From the NCBI RefSeq assembly GCF_018070045.1, contig NZ_JAGPYK010000007.1, forward strand, positions 1 to 64,000: a DNA stretch of 64,000 bases, given 5' to 3'. This document shows positions 8,813-18,997 of this stretch, piece by piece. A program made the position numbers and the translations under genes. Under the pieces are notes generated by a model that saw nothing but the letters and a program-made list of their open reading frames with translations, made no database searches and was not told where the DNA came from. The stretch is from Micromonospora sp. U21 (GTDB lineage Bacteria; Actinomycetota; Actinomycetes; Mycobacteriales; Micromonosporaceae). Position 1 is the first letter of the stretch. Every line of letters begins with the position of its first letter.

Positions 8813-9397
8813 ATGACCGAGGCCCGCCCCGAGCCCCGTCGGATGACGATCAGTGACCCGCAGGTGATGCGGGCGCTGGCCCATCCGGCCCGGATCGCGA
8901 TCATGGAATACCTGAGCAGTCGCGATGGTGGCGGGACCGCCACCGAGTGCGCGGAGATCGCCGGGCTGTCGCCGAGCGCGACCAGCTACCACCTGCGGGC
9001 GCTGGCGAAGTTCGGCCTGATCGAGCAGGCGCCGAGCCGGGGGGACGCGCGCGAGCGGGTGTGGCGCACGTTCAGCTCCAACCTGATGGTCGACGCGGGT
9101 CGCGATGCCGGTCCGGACGCGCGTGCGGCCGAGCAGGCGCTGGTGGAGGCGCATGCGGCTCGGGACATGGAACGGACCCGGGACTGGATGCGGCGTGCCG
9201 GGGGCGAGCCGGCCGAGTGGTACGACGTGGCGCTCTTCAGCGACACCCTGCTGCTGCTCACCCCGGAGGAGATGGCCGGGGTGAACGAGGCCGTCTCGGC
9301 GGTGCTGGAGCCGTACCGCCAGCGGAACCGCCGGACCGATCCGCCGTCGGGTGCGCGAGCTGTCTCGGTGCAGTACCACGTGGTGCCGCTGCCGTAG
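8813..9397 (+). CDS. ArsR-family winged-helix transcriptional regulator
   Basis: A 194-residue regulator. An N-terminal ArsR-type winged helix (about residues 10-85) contains ISDPQVMRALAHPARIAIMEYL, ATECAEIAGLSPSATSYHLRALAKFGLIEQ and the wing RVWRTF. The C-terminal half is an unrecognised sensor or dimerisation region. No cysteine-based metal site of the classical ArsR/SmtB kind is visible in the recognition region, so a metal role should not be assumed. The ATG at 8813 was preferred over an upstream one at 8774 because the fold begins directly after it. It is followed after 39 bp by an MFS transporter gene, and a perfect 9-bp inverted repeat lies at that junction. Such ArsR/MFS pairs are common in actinobacteria, the regulator usually repressing the pump. 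Confidence 0.9.
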   Translation: MTEARPEPRRMTISDPQVMRALAHPARIAIMEYLSSRDGGGTATECAEIAGLSPSATSYHLRALAKFGLIEQAPSRGDARERVWRTFSSNLMVDAGRDAGPDARAAEQALVEAHAARDMERTRDWMRRAGGEPAEWYDVALFSDTLLLLTPEEMAGVNEAVSAVLEPYRQRNRRTDPPSGARAVSVQYHVVPLP

Positions 9398-9414
9398 GGG
9401 CTTGTGTCATCCGA

Positions 9415-9436
9415 TGTGAAGGAATATTTTCGAAGT

Positions 9437-9448
<12 letters not shown>
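9415..9448. promoter_or_regulatory. Operator-like inverted repeat at the MFS gene start
   Basis: TGTGAAGGA (9415-9423) and TCCTTCACA (9440-9448) are perfect 9-bp inverted arms separated by 16 bp. The core AATATTTTCGAAG is much more AT-rich than its surroundings. The repeat spans the likely start codon at 9437. It is a plausible binding site for the ArsR regulator encoded just upstream. Confidence 0.5.
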
Positions 9449-11643
<2,195 letters not shown>

Positions 11644-11681
11644 GGCCGGCCGGCCCGCCCGGCTCGGCGTTGGAGCGTGGG

Positions 11682-12641
11682 TCAGACGCCGGGGCGGAGC
11701 AGCGCCTCGGTGATCTTCTCGCAGTTCTTCATGCCGTAGTCGTAGCCCATGCCGATCGGGTACTTGACCATCACGCCCATCGTCCAGGTGTCGCCGATGG
11801 CCAGGCAGTTGATGTGCATCTCCTGCTCCCTGGTCCGGTCGATCCACCCGTTCTTGATGGCGATCTGCTTCTGCTCCGCGGCCGGGAACGCCTTCCGGAT
11901 GCCGAAGTCACCGGCGCCGCGCACCAGCTTCATCTCGTTGAGCAGCCACTTGGTCCACTTCGGCCCGGCGGCGGTGCCGTCGGCGATGCAGTTGCCCAGC
12001 CGGGCGGTGTCCCGGGGGGAGAGCGCCGTCCGGCTCCAGCCGCCGTCGGAGGCGACGCTGCTGTCGGTCAGCTTGCACATGGAGAGCAGTCGCCGGATCG
12101 AGGCGGAGCGGCCGACCGAGTTGTAGAACTGCTCGGCACGGGTGTTGTCGCTGTCCCGGATGATCCGGGTCGCGTCGGCGAGCTTCGCGTCGCTCGGGGT
12201 GTCGCCGGCGTCGGCCGCGCGGCGCAGGTAGTCGGCGACGATCCAGGACTTGATCATCGAAGCGGTGGTGCTGGTCCCGTCCATGTTCTTGGAGCCGATG
12301 ATCTTGCCGGTGCGCCGGTCGAGCACGCTCCAGGAGTACCAGCCCTCGATGTCGAGCTTGAGGTCCTTGGCCTGGAACGGCAGCGGCTCCAGGGAGGGGG
12401 TGGGGCTCGGTGCCGGCACCGGCTGGCGGGCGCTGCGGTCGGTGGGCGTGCCGGTGGACCGGTCGTTCGTCGTGCTGCCGGCGTCGCCCCACCGGGCGGC
12501 GGCGGTGGACTCGAACGGCGACCCGGGCAGCAGCCGCAGCGACACCAGGACCAGCCCGATCAGGATGATCGCGATCGCCACCAGCCGCAGGGGGGACGCC
12601 TCGCCGCCGCCGCGCCGGTCGGCCCGACGGTTGCCGGCCAT
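11682..12641 (-). CDS. Membrane-anchored serine hydrolase of the class A beta-lactamase/PBP fold (paralog B)
   Basis: A 319-residue protein with an N-terminal membrane anchor (RLVAIAIILIGLVLVSLRLL, about residues 19-38), a Ser/Pro/Thr-rich linker to residue 90 and an extracellular catalytic domain. The three active-site motifs of penicillin-recognising enzymes can be read: SMIK (SxxK) at 128-131, SDN at 164-166 and KNG in place of KTG at 263-265. It is therefore a plausible active-serine enzyme acting at the cell surface, such as a D,D-peptidase-like or beta-lactamase-like protein. Its natural substrate is unknown. Its ATG overlaps the stop of the paralog upstream (ATGA), and the two are clearly tandem duplicates. 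Confidence 0.82.
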   Translation of the reverse strand: MAGNRRADRRGGGEASPLRLVAIAIILIGLVLVSLRLLPGSPFESTAAARWGDAGSTTNDRSTGTPTDRSARQPVPAPSPTPSLEPLPFQAKDLKLDIEGWYSWSVLDRRTGKIIGSKNMDGTSTTASMIKSWIVADYLRRAADAGDTPSDAKLADATRIIRDSDNTRAEQFYNSVGRSASIRRLLSMCKLTDSSVASDGGWSRTALSPRDTARLGNCIADGTAAGPKWTKWLLNEMKLVRGAGDFGIRKAFPAAEQKQIAIKNGWIDRTREQEMHINCLAIGDTWTMGVMVKYPIGMGYDYGMKNCEKITEALLRPGV

Positions 12642-13630
12642 CAGAGCTTTCCGACCGGCTGCTGCGGCACCTTCAGTGCGGCGCCGGGCTGCGGGGTGAC
12701 GAGCTGGGTGGCCACGCTCGCGCAGACCTGCGCGCCGTAGTCCAGCCCGCTCTTGATCGGGTAGCGCAGCATCACCGCGAGGCTCCACTTGCCGTTGACG
12801 GCAAGGCAGTTGACGTGCCAGTTGCCGTCGTAGTAGAGCTCGGTCCAGCCGTTCTTGATGCTGACCGGGCCCTGGGCGGTGATCGACTTCGGCAGGCCGT
12901 TGATGATCCCCCAGCGGCCGCCGCCGGACTTGGTCTTCTGGTCCTTGGCCGCGGTGGTGCCCTGCACCTTGCTCATCTCGCTGAGCACCCACTTGGTCCA
13001 CTTCGGGCCGGCGGCCTTGCCGTCGGCTATGCAGTCGCCGAGCCGGACGGCGTCCCGCGGGGACATCCGGGTGAAGCTCCAGAAGCCCTCGTACTTCGGC
13101 ACATTGCCGCGCTTGGTGTCGGTCAGACCGCAGATGCTGATCGCACGCTTGATCACCGGCCCCGGCTGGCCACCCGCCGGGACGGCGTACGAGCCGCCGG
13201 CGGCCTTGTAGACCGCGTTGGCCGCGTCGTCGTTGCTGTCGCGGATGGCAGCGCTGGCGGATTTCTTCAACCCGGCCGACGGCTCCTTGTCACCGAGTTG
13301 GCGCAGGTAGTCGGAAACGATCCACGCCTTGATCATCGACTCGGTGGAGCTGGTCGAGGTCATGTTCGACGACCCGGAGATCTTGCCCGTCTGCCGGTCC
13401 AGCAACGCCCAGGAGAAGAACTCGCCCTTGAAGGTCACCGACACCGGGCCGGCGGCGAGCGTGGGCGGTGGCGGTGGGGTGGGTGAGGGCGCGGCGACGC
13501 TCCCGGCGCCGCCTCCGCCGCCTCCGATGCCGTCGTCGCCAGCGAGGCGGGCGTACGCGGCGGGGACCAGCAGGACGCCACCGAGCAGGACCGCCACGAC
13601 GGCGAACACCATGATCACGCGAGATCGCAT
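12641..13630 (-). CDS. Membrane-anchored serine hydrolase of the class A beta-lactamase/PBP fold (paralog A)
   Basis: A 329-residue protein with an N-terminal hydrophobic segment (VIMVFAVVAVLLGGVLLVPAAY, residues 5-26), a glycine- and proline-rich linker, and a catalytic domain similar throughout to the downstream gene (shared FSWALLDRQTGKI/YSWSVLDRRTGKI, CIADGxAAGPKWTKWxLxEM and KNGW blocks). SxxK is SMIK at 98-101 and KNG is at 259-261. Where paralog B has SDN, this one has SND (132-134), so the conserved asparagine position may be aspartate here. It is the first gene of a two-gene unit, and the upstream 370 bp separate it from the divergent paa operon. Confidence 0.8.
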   Translation of the reverse strand: MRSRVIMVFAVVAVLLGGVLLVPAAYARLAGDDGIGGGGGGAGSVAAPSPTPPPPPTLAAGPVSVTFKGEFFSWALLDRQTGKISGSSNMTSTSSTESMIKAWIVSDYLRQLGDKEPSAGLKKSASAAIRDSNDDAANAVYKAAGGSYAVPAGGQPGPVIKRAISICGLTDTKRGNVPKYEGFWSFTRMSPRDAVRLGDCIADGKAAGPKWTKWVLSEMSKVQGTTAAKDQKTKSGGGRWGIINGLPKSITAQGPVSIKNGWTELYYDGNWHVNCLAVNGKWSLAVMLRYPIKSGLDYGAQVCASVATQLVTPQPGAALKVPQQPVGKL

Positions 13631-14000
13631 GAGGTGGGTGAGCTCCAGATGTCAGGGCCGGGGGACCGGCTTGTTGTCCGGGGCGACCGGTGCGATCGCC
13701 GAGGCCGGGGGAGGTGGCCTCTGTGGAGCCGGCGATCTGAGCAGCCGATCGTGTGACCGGCAGAAGTCTACGTCCGGACCGGCCGTCCGCCAGAGCCCCA
13801 CACCTGGCAAAGGGCGATAAAGGTGGGATGTCGCGACGGTATGCGGCTTCTAGGGGGATTCATCTTTGTCCAGTGAGCCAAGTCATAGCCCTCCCTATCG
13901 CCCTGCGTGAGACGGAAGCGCCCATCGGTGACCGAACGTGACTCGGGTTTCCTGTTACACCCCCTGGTGCATCGGGGCGCAAGCTGTAACACTTGTCCTC
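13631..14000. promoter_or_regulatory. Divergent intergenic region with two inverted repeats
   Basis: This 370-bp region separates the hydrolase pair from paaA and holds no supported gene. It contains AGGGCGATA (13811-13819) with its perfect inverse TATCGCCCT (13896-13904), and TGTTACA (13953-13959) with its perfect inverse TGTAACA (13985-13991). The second pair lies 10-48 bp before the paaA ATG, where a repressor site would be expected. No PaaR- or PaaX-type consensus known to me matches. Confidence 0.45.
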
Positions 14001-15068
14001 ATGTATGGCAATGACTTCTCCGCCCCGGACGACGCAACCGGCGGCGGCCTGCTCGGCGAGGTCGAGGCGGCCGAGGCGGAGCTGCGCGCGGCCGCCGCGC
14101 GTCAGCGGCGCGGCGGGCCCGCGCCGGACGAGGACCTGGCGACGTACTTCACCGCGGTGGTCGACGCGGAGCAGAAGATCGAGCCACGGGACTGGATGCC
14201 GGACGCGTACCGCAAGACGTTGATCCGGCAGATCGCTCAGCACGCCCACTCCGAGATCATCGGCATGCAGCCGGAGGGCAACTGGATCAGCCGGGCGCCC
14301 TCGCTCAAGCGCAAGGCGATCCTGCTGGCCAAGGTGCAGGACGAGGCGGGCCACGGCCTCTACCTCTACGCCGCCGCCGAGACCCTCGGCATCAGCCGGG
14401 ACGAGCTGGTCCGGCTGCTGCTCGACGGGCGGCAGAAGTACAGCTCGATCTTCAACTACCCCACCCTGACCTGGGCTGACATGGGTGCGATCGGCTGGCT
14501 CGTGGATGGCGCGGCGATCGTCAATCAGGTGCCCCTGTGCCGCTGCTCCTACGGCCCGTACGCGCGGGCGATGATCCGGGTCTGCAAGGAGGAGTCGTTC
14601 CACCAGCGCCAGGGGTACGAAATCCTGCACACCCTGGCGCACGGCACCCCGGCGCAGCAGGCGATGGCCCAGGACGCGGTGGACCGCTGGTGGTACCCGT
14701 CGCTGGCCATGTTCGGTCCGCCGGACGGCAACTCCACGCACTCCGCGCAGTCGATGGCCTGGAAGATCAAGCGCTTCTCCAACGACGATCTGCGCCAGCG
14801 CTTCGTGGACATGTGCGTCCAGCAGGCGGAGGTTCTGGGGCTGCGCATCCCCGATGAGGACCTGCGCTGGAACGAGGAGCGGCAGGCGTACGACTACACG
14901 CAGCCGGACTACGACGAGTTGATGCGGGTGATCTCCGGCGACGGGCCGTGCAACCGGGAGCGGATGGCGCGCCGTCGGGCCGCGCACGCCGAGGGCGCCT
15001 GGGTACGCGAGGCCGCCACGGCGTACGCCGCCAAGCGGGCTGGACAGAAGGAGAAGGTGGCGGCGTGA
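14001..15068 (+). CDS. paaA: 1,2-phenylacetyl-CoA epoxidase, catalytic subunit A
   Basis: A 355-residue catalytic alpha subunit of the multicomponent monooxygenase that epoxidises phenylacetyl-CoA, the committed step of aerobic phenylacetate breakdown. The di-iron ferritin-like core is visible: [23 protein letters not shown] supplies one ExxH-type pair (DEAGH), and [15 protein letters not shown] supplies the second (EESFH). The start ATG at 14001 was chosen because the upstream extension (from 13938) crosses the TGTTACA/TGTAACA repeat and lacks family similarity. The stop overlaps the paaB GTG (GTGA). First gene of the paaABCDE operon. Confidence 0.95.
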   Translation: MYGNDFSAPDDATGGGLLGEVEAAEAELRAAAARQRRGGPAPDEDLATYFTAVVDAEQKIEPRDWMPDAYRKTLIRQIAQHAHSEIIGMQPEGNWISRAPSLKRKAILLAKVQDEAGHGLYLYAAAETLGISRDELVRLLLDGRQKYSSIFNYPTLTWADMGAIGWLVDGAAIVNQVPLCRCSYGPYARAMIRVCKEESFHQRQGYEILHTLAHGTPAQQAMAQDAVDRWWYPSLAMFGPPDGNSTHSAQSMAWKIKRFSNDDLRQRFVDMCVQQAEVLGLRIPDEDLRWNEERQAYDYTQPDYDELMRVISGDGPCNRERMARRRAAHAEGAWVREAATAYAAKRAGQKEKVAA

Positions 15069-15364
15069 CCGAGCGAACGAGCATGGAGCAGACCCCGCTC
15101 TGGGAGGTCTTCGTGCGGGCCCGGCGCGGGCTGTCGCACACCCACGTCGGCAGCCTGCACGCCCCCGACGCCGAACTGGCCCTGCACAACGCCCGCGATC
15201 TCTACACCCGACGGCAGGAGGGCGTGTCGATCTGGGTGGTGCCGGCCGGCGCGATCACCGCGTCCAGCCCGGACGAGAAGGACGCCTTCTTCGACCCGGC
15301 CGCCGACAAGGTCTACCGCCACCCCACCTTCTACGAGGTGCCGGACGGGGTGGCCCACCTGTGA
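15065..15364 (+). CDS. paaB: 1,2-phenylacetyl-CoA epoxidase, subunit B
   Basis: A 99-residue small structural subunit of the epoxidase, needed to bridge the catalytic heterodimers. Family signatures are [39 protein letters not shown] and [21 protein letters not shown]. The GTG at 15065 follows a good AAGGAGAAGG site and overlaps the paaA stop. An ATG at 15083 would give a 93-residue product and is the alternative. The stop coincides with the beginning of a repeat element. Confidence 0.94.
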   Translation: MTERTSMEQTPLWEVFVRARRGLSHTHVGSLHAPDAELALHNARDLYTRRQEGVSIWVVPAGAITASSPDEKDAFFDPAADKVYRHPTFYEVPDGVAHL

Positions 15365-15430
15365 GCGAGCGAACCAGCCAGCGCAGTGGCGGGGCGCTTC
15401 GCGCCGCCGCCGAGCGAAGCGAGGTGATGG
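15361..15430. repeat. Stop-codon-anchored linker repeat between paaB and paaC
   Basis: This begins at the paaB stop (GTGAGCGAGCGAACCAGC) and ends just before the paaC GTG. It contains nested inverted repeats, GGCGC-TTC-GCGCC and CGCTTCGC/GCGAAGCG. It appears to be a different subtype of the linker repeats at 16154, 25650 and 39364, but occupies the same kind of place, directly on the stop codon of an operon gene. Confidence 0.6.
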
Positions 15431-15431
15431 C

Positions 15432-16157
15432 GTGAACGGCCCCTTCGACTTCACCCTTGCCCTCGGCGACGACGCGTTGATCGCCGCGCAACGGCTGGCG
15501 GAGTGGACCACCCGCGCACCGGAGATGGAAGAGGACATCGCGCTGGCCAACATCGCCCTCGACCAGCTCGGCGCCGCCCGCCTGCTGCTGTCGTACGCGG
15601 GCGAGCTGGAGGGTGCCGGCCGGGACGAGGACGCGCTCGCGTACCTGCGTGACGACCGCCAGTTCCGCAACGTGCTCCTGGTCGAGCTGCCCAACGGCGA
15701 CTTCGCGGTGACCATGGCGAAGTTGTTCTTCCTGGCGGCGTACCAACTGCCGCTGTACACGGCGCTGGCCGGTTGCGCGGACGAGCGGCTGGCCGCGATC
15801 GGCGCCAAGGCGCGCAAGGAGTCGGCGTACCACCTGGACCACGGCGCGTTGTGGGTGAAGCGGCTCGGCGACGGCACCGAGGAGTCGCACCGCCGGATGC
15901 AGGCGGCCGTCGACCAGGTCTGGCCGTACACGCACGAACTGTTCACCGCCGACCTGGCGGCGCCGGTCGACCCGGCCACCCTGCGGTCGGCGTTCGACGA
16001 GACGGTCGGCCCGGTGCTGGCCGAGGCGACGCTCACCCGGCCCGAGAGCCGCTGGTCGCCGGCCGGTGGGCGGACGGGCGTGCACACCGAGCACCTGTCG
16101 TACCTGCTCGCCGAGATGCAGGTGCTGCACCGCGCGCATCCCGGGGCGAAGTGGTGA
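15432..16157 (+). CDS. paaC: 1,2-phenylacetyl-CoA epoxidase, subunit C
   Basis: A 241-residue non-catalytic ferritin-like subunit that pairs with PaaA in the epoxidase. Typical stretches are FDFTLALGDDALIAAQRLAEWTTRAPEMEEDIALANIALDQLG, LPNGDFAVTMAKLFFLAAYQL and KARKESAYHLDHGALWVKRLGDGTEESHRRMQ. The GTG start at 15432 follows GAAGCGAGG. The stop at 16157 is the first codon position of the next linker repeat. Confidence 0.94.
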   Translation: MNGPFDFTLALGDDALIAAQRLAEWTTRAPEMEEDIALANIALDQLGAARLLLSYAGELEGAGRDEDALAYLRDDRQFRNVLLVELPNGDFAVTMAKLFFLAAYQLPLYTALAGCADERLAAIGAKARKESAYHLDHGALWVKRLGDGTEESHRRMQAAVDQVWPYTHELFTADLAAPVDPATLRSAFDETVGPVLAEATLTRPESRWSPAGGRTGVHTEHLSYLLAEMQVLHRAHPGAKW

Positions 16158-16200
16158 GCGCGAGGAGTGCAGCGCAGCGGAGTCCCGCAGTCGCGAACGG
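16154..16200. repeat. Stop-codon-anchored linker repeat between paaC and paaD
   Basis: A 47-bp copy that begins with the GTGA of the paaC stop and ends in cccgcagtcgcgaacgg. It is nearly identical in its ends (gtgagcgcgaggagtg and ccgcagtcgcgaacg) to the copies at 25650 and 39364, with a variable middle. Confidence 0.75.
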
Positions 16201-16210
16201 TGGCGGCACG

Positions 16211-16687
16211 GTGAGCGACGCGAGGACGGCCGCGGCGAGCGTGGTGGACCCGGAGATCCGGGTGATCACCATCGATGAGCTGGGCATCCTGCGCGCGGTC
16301 GAGAAGGATCCGGCCAGCGGGCGGGTCACCGTCACCATCACCCCGACGTACACCGGCTGCCCGGCGATGGACGTGATCCGGGCCGACATCCGCCGCGCGC
16401 TGGCGGTCGCCGGTCACCCGGACGCCGAGGTCCGTACGGTCTACAGCCCACCGTGGAGCACCGACTGGATCTCCGACAGCGGGCGGGCCAAGCTCGCCGC
16501 CGCCGGGATCGCCCCGCCGGCCCCGGTGCCCGCCGCCGGCGTGGTGCCGCTGACTCTCGCGGTCCGCTGCCCGCACTGCGGCTCGCCGGAGACCGAGCAG
16601 GTCAGCCGGTTCGGCTCCACCGCGTGCAAGGCGCTGTGGCGCTGCCGTTCCTGCTCCGAACCCTTCGACCACCTGAAGGCGCTGTGA
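16211..16687 (+). CDS. paaD: 1,2-phenylacetyl-CoA epoxidase, subunit D (iron-sulfur maturation-like)
   Basis: A 158-residue accessory protein. The N-terminal MIP18/DUF59-like domain contains VDPEIRVITIDELGILRAVEKD and TPTYTGCPAMDVI. The C-terminal zinc-ribbon-like tail has four cysteines in two pairs (CPHCGS and CRSCSEPFD). PaaD is thought to help assemble metal centres of the epoxidase system. The GTG at 16211 was chosen because the alternative at 16154 would translate the linker repeat. The stop overlaps the paaE GTG. Confidence 0.93.
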   Translation: MSDARTAAASVVDPEIRVITIDELGILRAVEKDPASGRVTVTITPTYTGCPAMDVIRADIRRALAVAGHPDAEVRTVYSPPWSTDWISDSGRAKLAAAGIAPPAPVPAAGVVPLTLAVRCPHCGSPETEQVSRFGSTACKALWRCRSCSEPFDHLKAL

Positions 16688-17793
16688 CAGTCACCATCAC
16701 CCGGCCGGTCCGTCGCCGGCCGGTCTTCCACCCACTGTCGGTCGCCGCCGTCGACCGGCTCACCGACGACGCCGTGGCGGTCACCTTCGCCGTACCCGAC
16801 GATTTGCGGGAGACCTTCGCGTTCCGCGCGGGTCAGCATCTCACCGTGCGACGGGTGGCCGAGGACGGCACGGACGTGCGCCGCTCGTACTCCATCTGCT
16901 CCACATCGGACGACCTGGCCCGGCACGGCCGGCTGCGGATCGGGGTGCGGGAGATCCCCGGCGGCGCCTTCTCGGCGTTCGCCTGCGGCGCGCTGCGCGG
17001 AGGCGACACGGTCGAGGTGCTGCCGCCGCTGGGCACCTTCACCACGGCCTTCGAGCCGGACCGGGCGCGGCACTACGGTGCGGTCGTCGCCGGCTCCGGC
17101 ATCACCCCGGTGCTCGCGCTGGTCGCGACCGCCCTGGCCGTCGAGCCGGCCAGCACCTTCACCCTGGTGTACGGCAACCGCACGGCGAACACGGTGATGT
17201 TCGCCGAGGAGTTGGCGGACCTGAAGGACCGGTATCCCACCCGGCTGCACCTGGTGCACGTGCTGTCCCGGGAGCAGGGTGAGTCGCCGCTGCTCTCCGG
17301 GCGGATCGACGCCGAGCGGCTGGCCCGGTTGCTGGGCACCATCGTGCCGGGTGACGCCATCGAGGAGTGGTTCCTCTGCGGCCCGTACGGAATGGTGGTC
17401 GACGTCCGGGACGTGCTGACCGAGCGCGGGCTGCCCGAGTCGGCGGTGCACACCGAGCTGTTCCACGTCGACGCGCCACCGGAGCCGGTGCGCCGTCCCA
17501 CGGACCAGGCGGGCGCCGGGGCCGAGGTCACCATCGTGCTGGACGGCCGGTCGTCGAGTTTCACGATGGGCCGCGAGGAGCGGGTGCTGGACGCCGCGCT
17601 GAAGGTGCGCGGTGAGCTGCCGTACGCCTGCAAGGGCGGTGTCTGCTCGACCTGCAAGGCGAAGGTCGTCGATGGCGCGGTCACGATGGCCCGCAACTAT
17701 GCTCTGGAGCCCGACGAGCTCGCTGCCGGCTACGTCCTGACCTGCCAGTCCAGCCCGACCACGGACAGGCTCACGGTCGACTACGACGCATGA
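16684..17793 (+). CDS. paaE: 1,2-phenylacetyl-CoA epoxidase, reductase subunit E
   Basis: A 369-residue reductase that passes electrons from NAD(P)H to the di-iron subunit. The FAD-binding domain has RRSYSICS, the nucleotide-binding domain has GSGITPVLALVATAL and FLCGPYGMV, and a C-terminal plant-type [2Fe-2S] domain has CKGGVCSTCKAK plus a distal cysteine in LTCQSSP. The order (flavin, nucleotide, ferredoxin) and length are those of PaaE. The GTG start overlaps the paaD stop, and the stop overlaps the ATG of the next small gene (ATGA). Confidence 0.95.
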   Translation: MTVTITRPVRRRPVFHPLSVAAVDRLTDDAVAVTFAVPDDLRETFAFRAGQHLTVRRVAEDGTDVRRSYSICSTSDDLARHGRLRIGVREIPGGAFSAFACGALRGGDTVEVLPPLGTFTTAFEPDRARHYGAVVAGSGITPVLALVATALAVEPASTFTLVYGNRTANTVMFAEELADLKDRYPTRLHLVHVLSREQGESPLLSGRIDAERLARLLGTIVPGDAIEEWFLCGPYGMVVDVRDVLTERGLPESAVHTELFHVDAPPEPVRRPTDQAGAGAEVTIVLDGRSSSFTMGREERVLDAALKVRGELPYACKGGVCSTCKAKVVDGAVTMARNYALEPDELAAGYVLTCQSSPTTDRLTVDYDA

Positions 17794-18212
17794 CCGACGA
17801 CCGGCAGTTCGTCGAGCGGTTTGCCGAGGTCACCCGGGGGCGACGCCCGACCGGCTTCGTGGAGGCGTGGGAGCAGTTCGTCGGGTTCTGCGAGGAGGGC
17901 TACCACGACGTCCTCGACGAGTACTGGTTCGACCTGAGCGTCCGGCAGGCGATCGAGACCGCACTGACCGACGACCGGTTGCGGGGCTTCCCGCAGATGG
18001 GTTGGTTCCGGGAGCAGGTCGGGGCGGTGGACGAGCGGTTCCGGGCGGTGCTCTCCGAGGAGCGGCTCCCTGCGCGGGTCGAGCTGTCGTGGTGGGAGGC
18101 GTACCTGCCGGCGTGGGCGGGGCCGGTGCTCGCGGCGGAGGTCTGGACCAGCTACGGCGTACGGGTCGAGGTTCGCGAAGTTGATCACCCAACTACAATG
18201 GGTGACGTGTAG
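17790..18212 (+). CDS. Uncharacterised protein, sixth gene of the paa operon
   Basis: A 140-residue acidic, tryptophan-rich soluble protein (VEAWEQFVGFCEEGYHDVLDEYWFDLSVRQAIE, then LSWWEAYLPAWAG). I do not recognise a family. The ATG overlaps the paaE stop (ATGA), so it is translationally coupled to the epoxidase reductase and should be made together with it. No signal peptide or membrane segment is visible. A regulatory or accessory role in phenylacetate breakdown is inference from position only. Confidence 0.75.
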   Translation: MTDDRQFVERFAEVTRGRRPTGFVEAWEQFVGFCEEGYHDVLDEYWFDLSVRQAIETALTDDRLRGFPQMGWFREQVGAVDERFRAVLSEERLPARVELSWWEAYLPAWAGPVLAAEVWTSYGVRVEVREVDHPTTMGDV

Positions 18213-18230
18213 GACGCCTCGTACTACACT
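18186..18230 (+). promoter_or_regulatory. Candidate promoter and operator of the toxin-antitoxin pair
   Basis: The -35-like GTGACG (18202-18207), a 17-nt spacer and -10 TACACT (18225-18230) end 6 nt before the GTG start of the antitoxin, suggesting a leaderless transcript. CACCCA (18186-18191) and TGGGTG (18199-18204) form a perfect 6-bp inverted repeat overlapping the -35. That is a likely place for autorepression by the antitoxin. Confidence 0.5.
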
Positions 18231-18236
18231 CGTGGT

Positions 18237-18515
18237 GTGGAGCAGGTCGCGGTCCGGGAGCTGAACCAGCACACCAGTAGGGTGCTGGCCCGGGTGCGTG
18301 CCGGCGAGACGGTTGAAGTGACGGACCGCGGCGAGCCCATCGCCCGGCTGGTTCCGATCGTCGCGGGTGGGGCGTTGCTGTCCCGGCTTGTTGCCGAGGG
18401 ACGGGCAACCGCGCCGACGGACACCGGGCCGCTACCCCTGCCCCCGGTGCTCGGTGACCCTGCGGTCGACGTCGCTGCCGCCCTCGCCGCCGCGCGCGAG
18501 GAAGAGCGCTGGTGA
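18237..18515 (+). CDS. Antitoxin of the Phd/YefM family
   Basis: A 92-residue protein whose N-terminal half is the DNA-binding Phd/YefM fold: VAVRELNQHTSRVLARVRAGETVEVTDRGEPIARLVPI. The C-terminal half (from about residue 45) is the flexible Pro/Ala-rich tail that normally wraps the toxin. It should neutralise the PIN ribonuclease encoded next, with which it overlaps by four bases (GTGA), and repress their shared promoter. Confidence 0.9.
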   Translation: MEQVAVRELNQHTSRVLARVRAGETVEVTDRGEPIARLVPIVAGGALLSRLVAEGRATAPTDTGPLPLPPVLGDPAVDVAAALAAAREEERW

Positions 18516-18922
18516 TCTACCTCGACTCCGCAGCGACCATAAAGCTGCTCCGGCGTGAGCCTGCGACCGAGCATTTGATCGCCTGGCTGAACGAGCGGTC
18601 CGGCATGTCGCTCGTCGCCTCCGCGCTGGTCGAGGTCGAGGTGCCGAGAGCGTTGCGTCGGTCGGCGCCGCTGGCCTTGGTGGGGGTGCCTGGGGCGCTG
18701 TCCCGTCTGTACCGCGTGGAGATCGACGCCACCGTCCGGGCTGCGGCCGGGGCATACAGCTACCCGCTGCTGCGCAGCCTCGACGCGATTCACCTCGCCA
18801 CGGCGGCGATCCTCGCCGCGCAGTCCGGCTCGGACTTTGCCGCCTTTGTCGCCTACGACCGTCGCCTGCTGGACGCCGCCAAGGGTGTGGGGCTGCCGGT
18901 GGCGAGTCCTGGGATGGACTGA
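18512..18922 (+). CDS. PIN-domain ribonuclease toxin (VapC-like)
   Basis: A 136-residue PIN-domain protein. The expected acidic metal ligands are present: D5 in MIYLDSAATIKLL, a glutamate at 41/43 in LVEVEVPRALRR, D91 in SLDAIHLATA and D116 in VAYDRRLLDAA. VapC toxins cut tRNA or rRNA when freed from their antitoxin. Here the partner is a Phd-type protein, a common pairing in actinobacteria. All four acidic positions are kept, so the enzyme is probably active. Confidence 0.9.
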   Translation: MIYLDSAATIKLLRREPATEHLIAWLNERSGMSLVASALVEVEVPRALRRSAPLALVGVPGALSRLYRVEIDATVRAAAGAYSYPLLRSLDAIHLATAAILAAQSGSDFAAFVAYDRRLLDAAKGVGLPVASPGMD

Positions 18923-18985
18923 GCCCGGCGCTGGGGCGCTCGTCACCGGAGCTGGAGTGGCGTGTCGGCCCGCGAACGGGCGACG

Positions 18986-18991
18986 TAGGCT
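18986..18991 (+). promoter_or_regulatory. Candidate -10 element of a leaderless mqnC transcript
   Basis: TAGGCT ends 6 nt before the mqnC GTG at 18998. This TANNNT hexamer and spacing would start transcription at or within a base of the start codon. The -35 region (GTGTCG, about 18 nt upstream) is weak. Confidence 0.45.
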
Positions 18992-18997
18992 CGGGGT

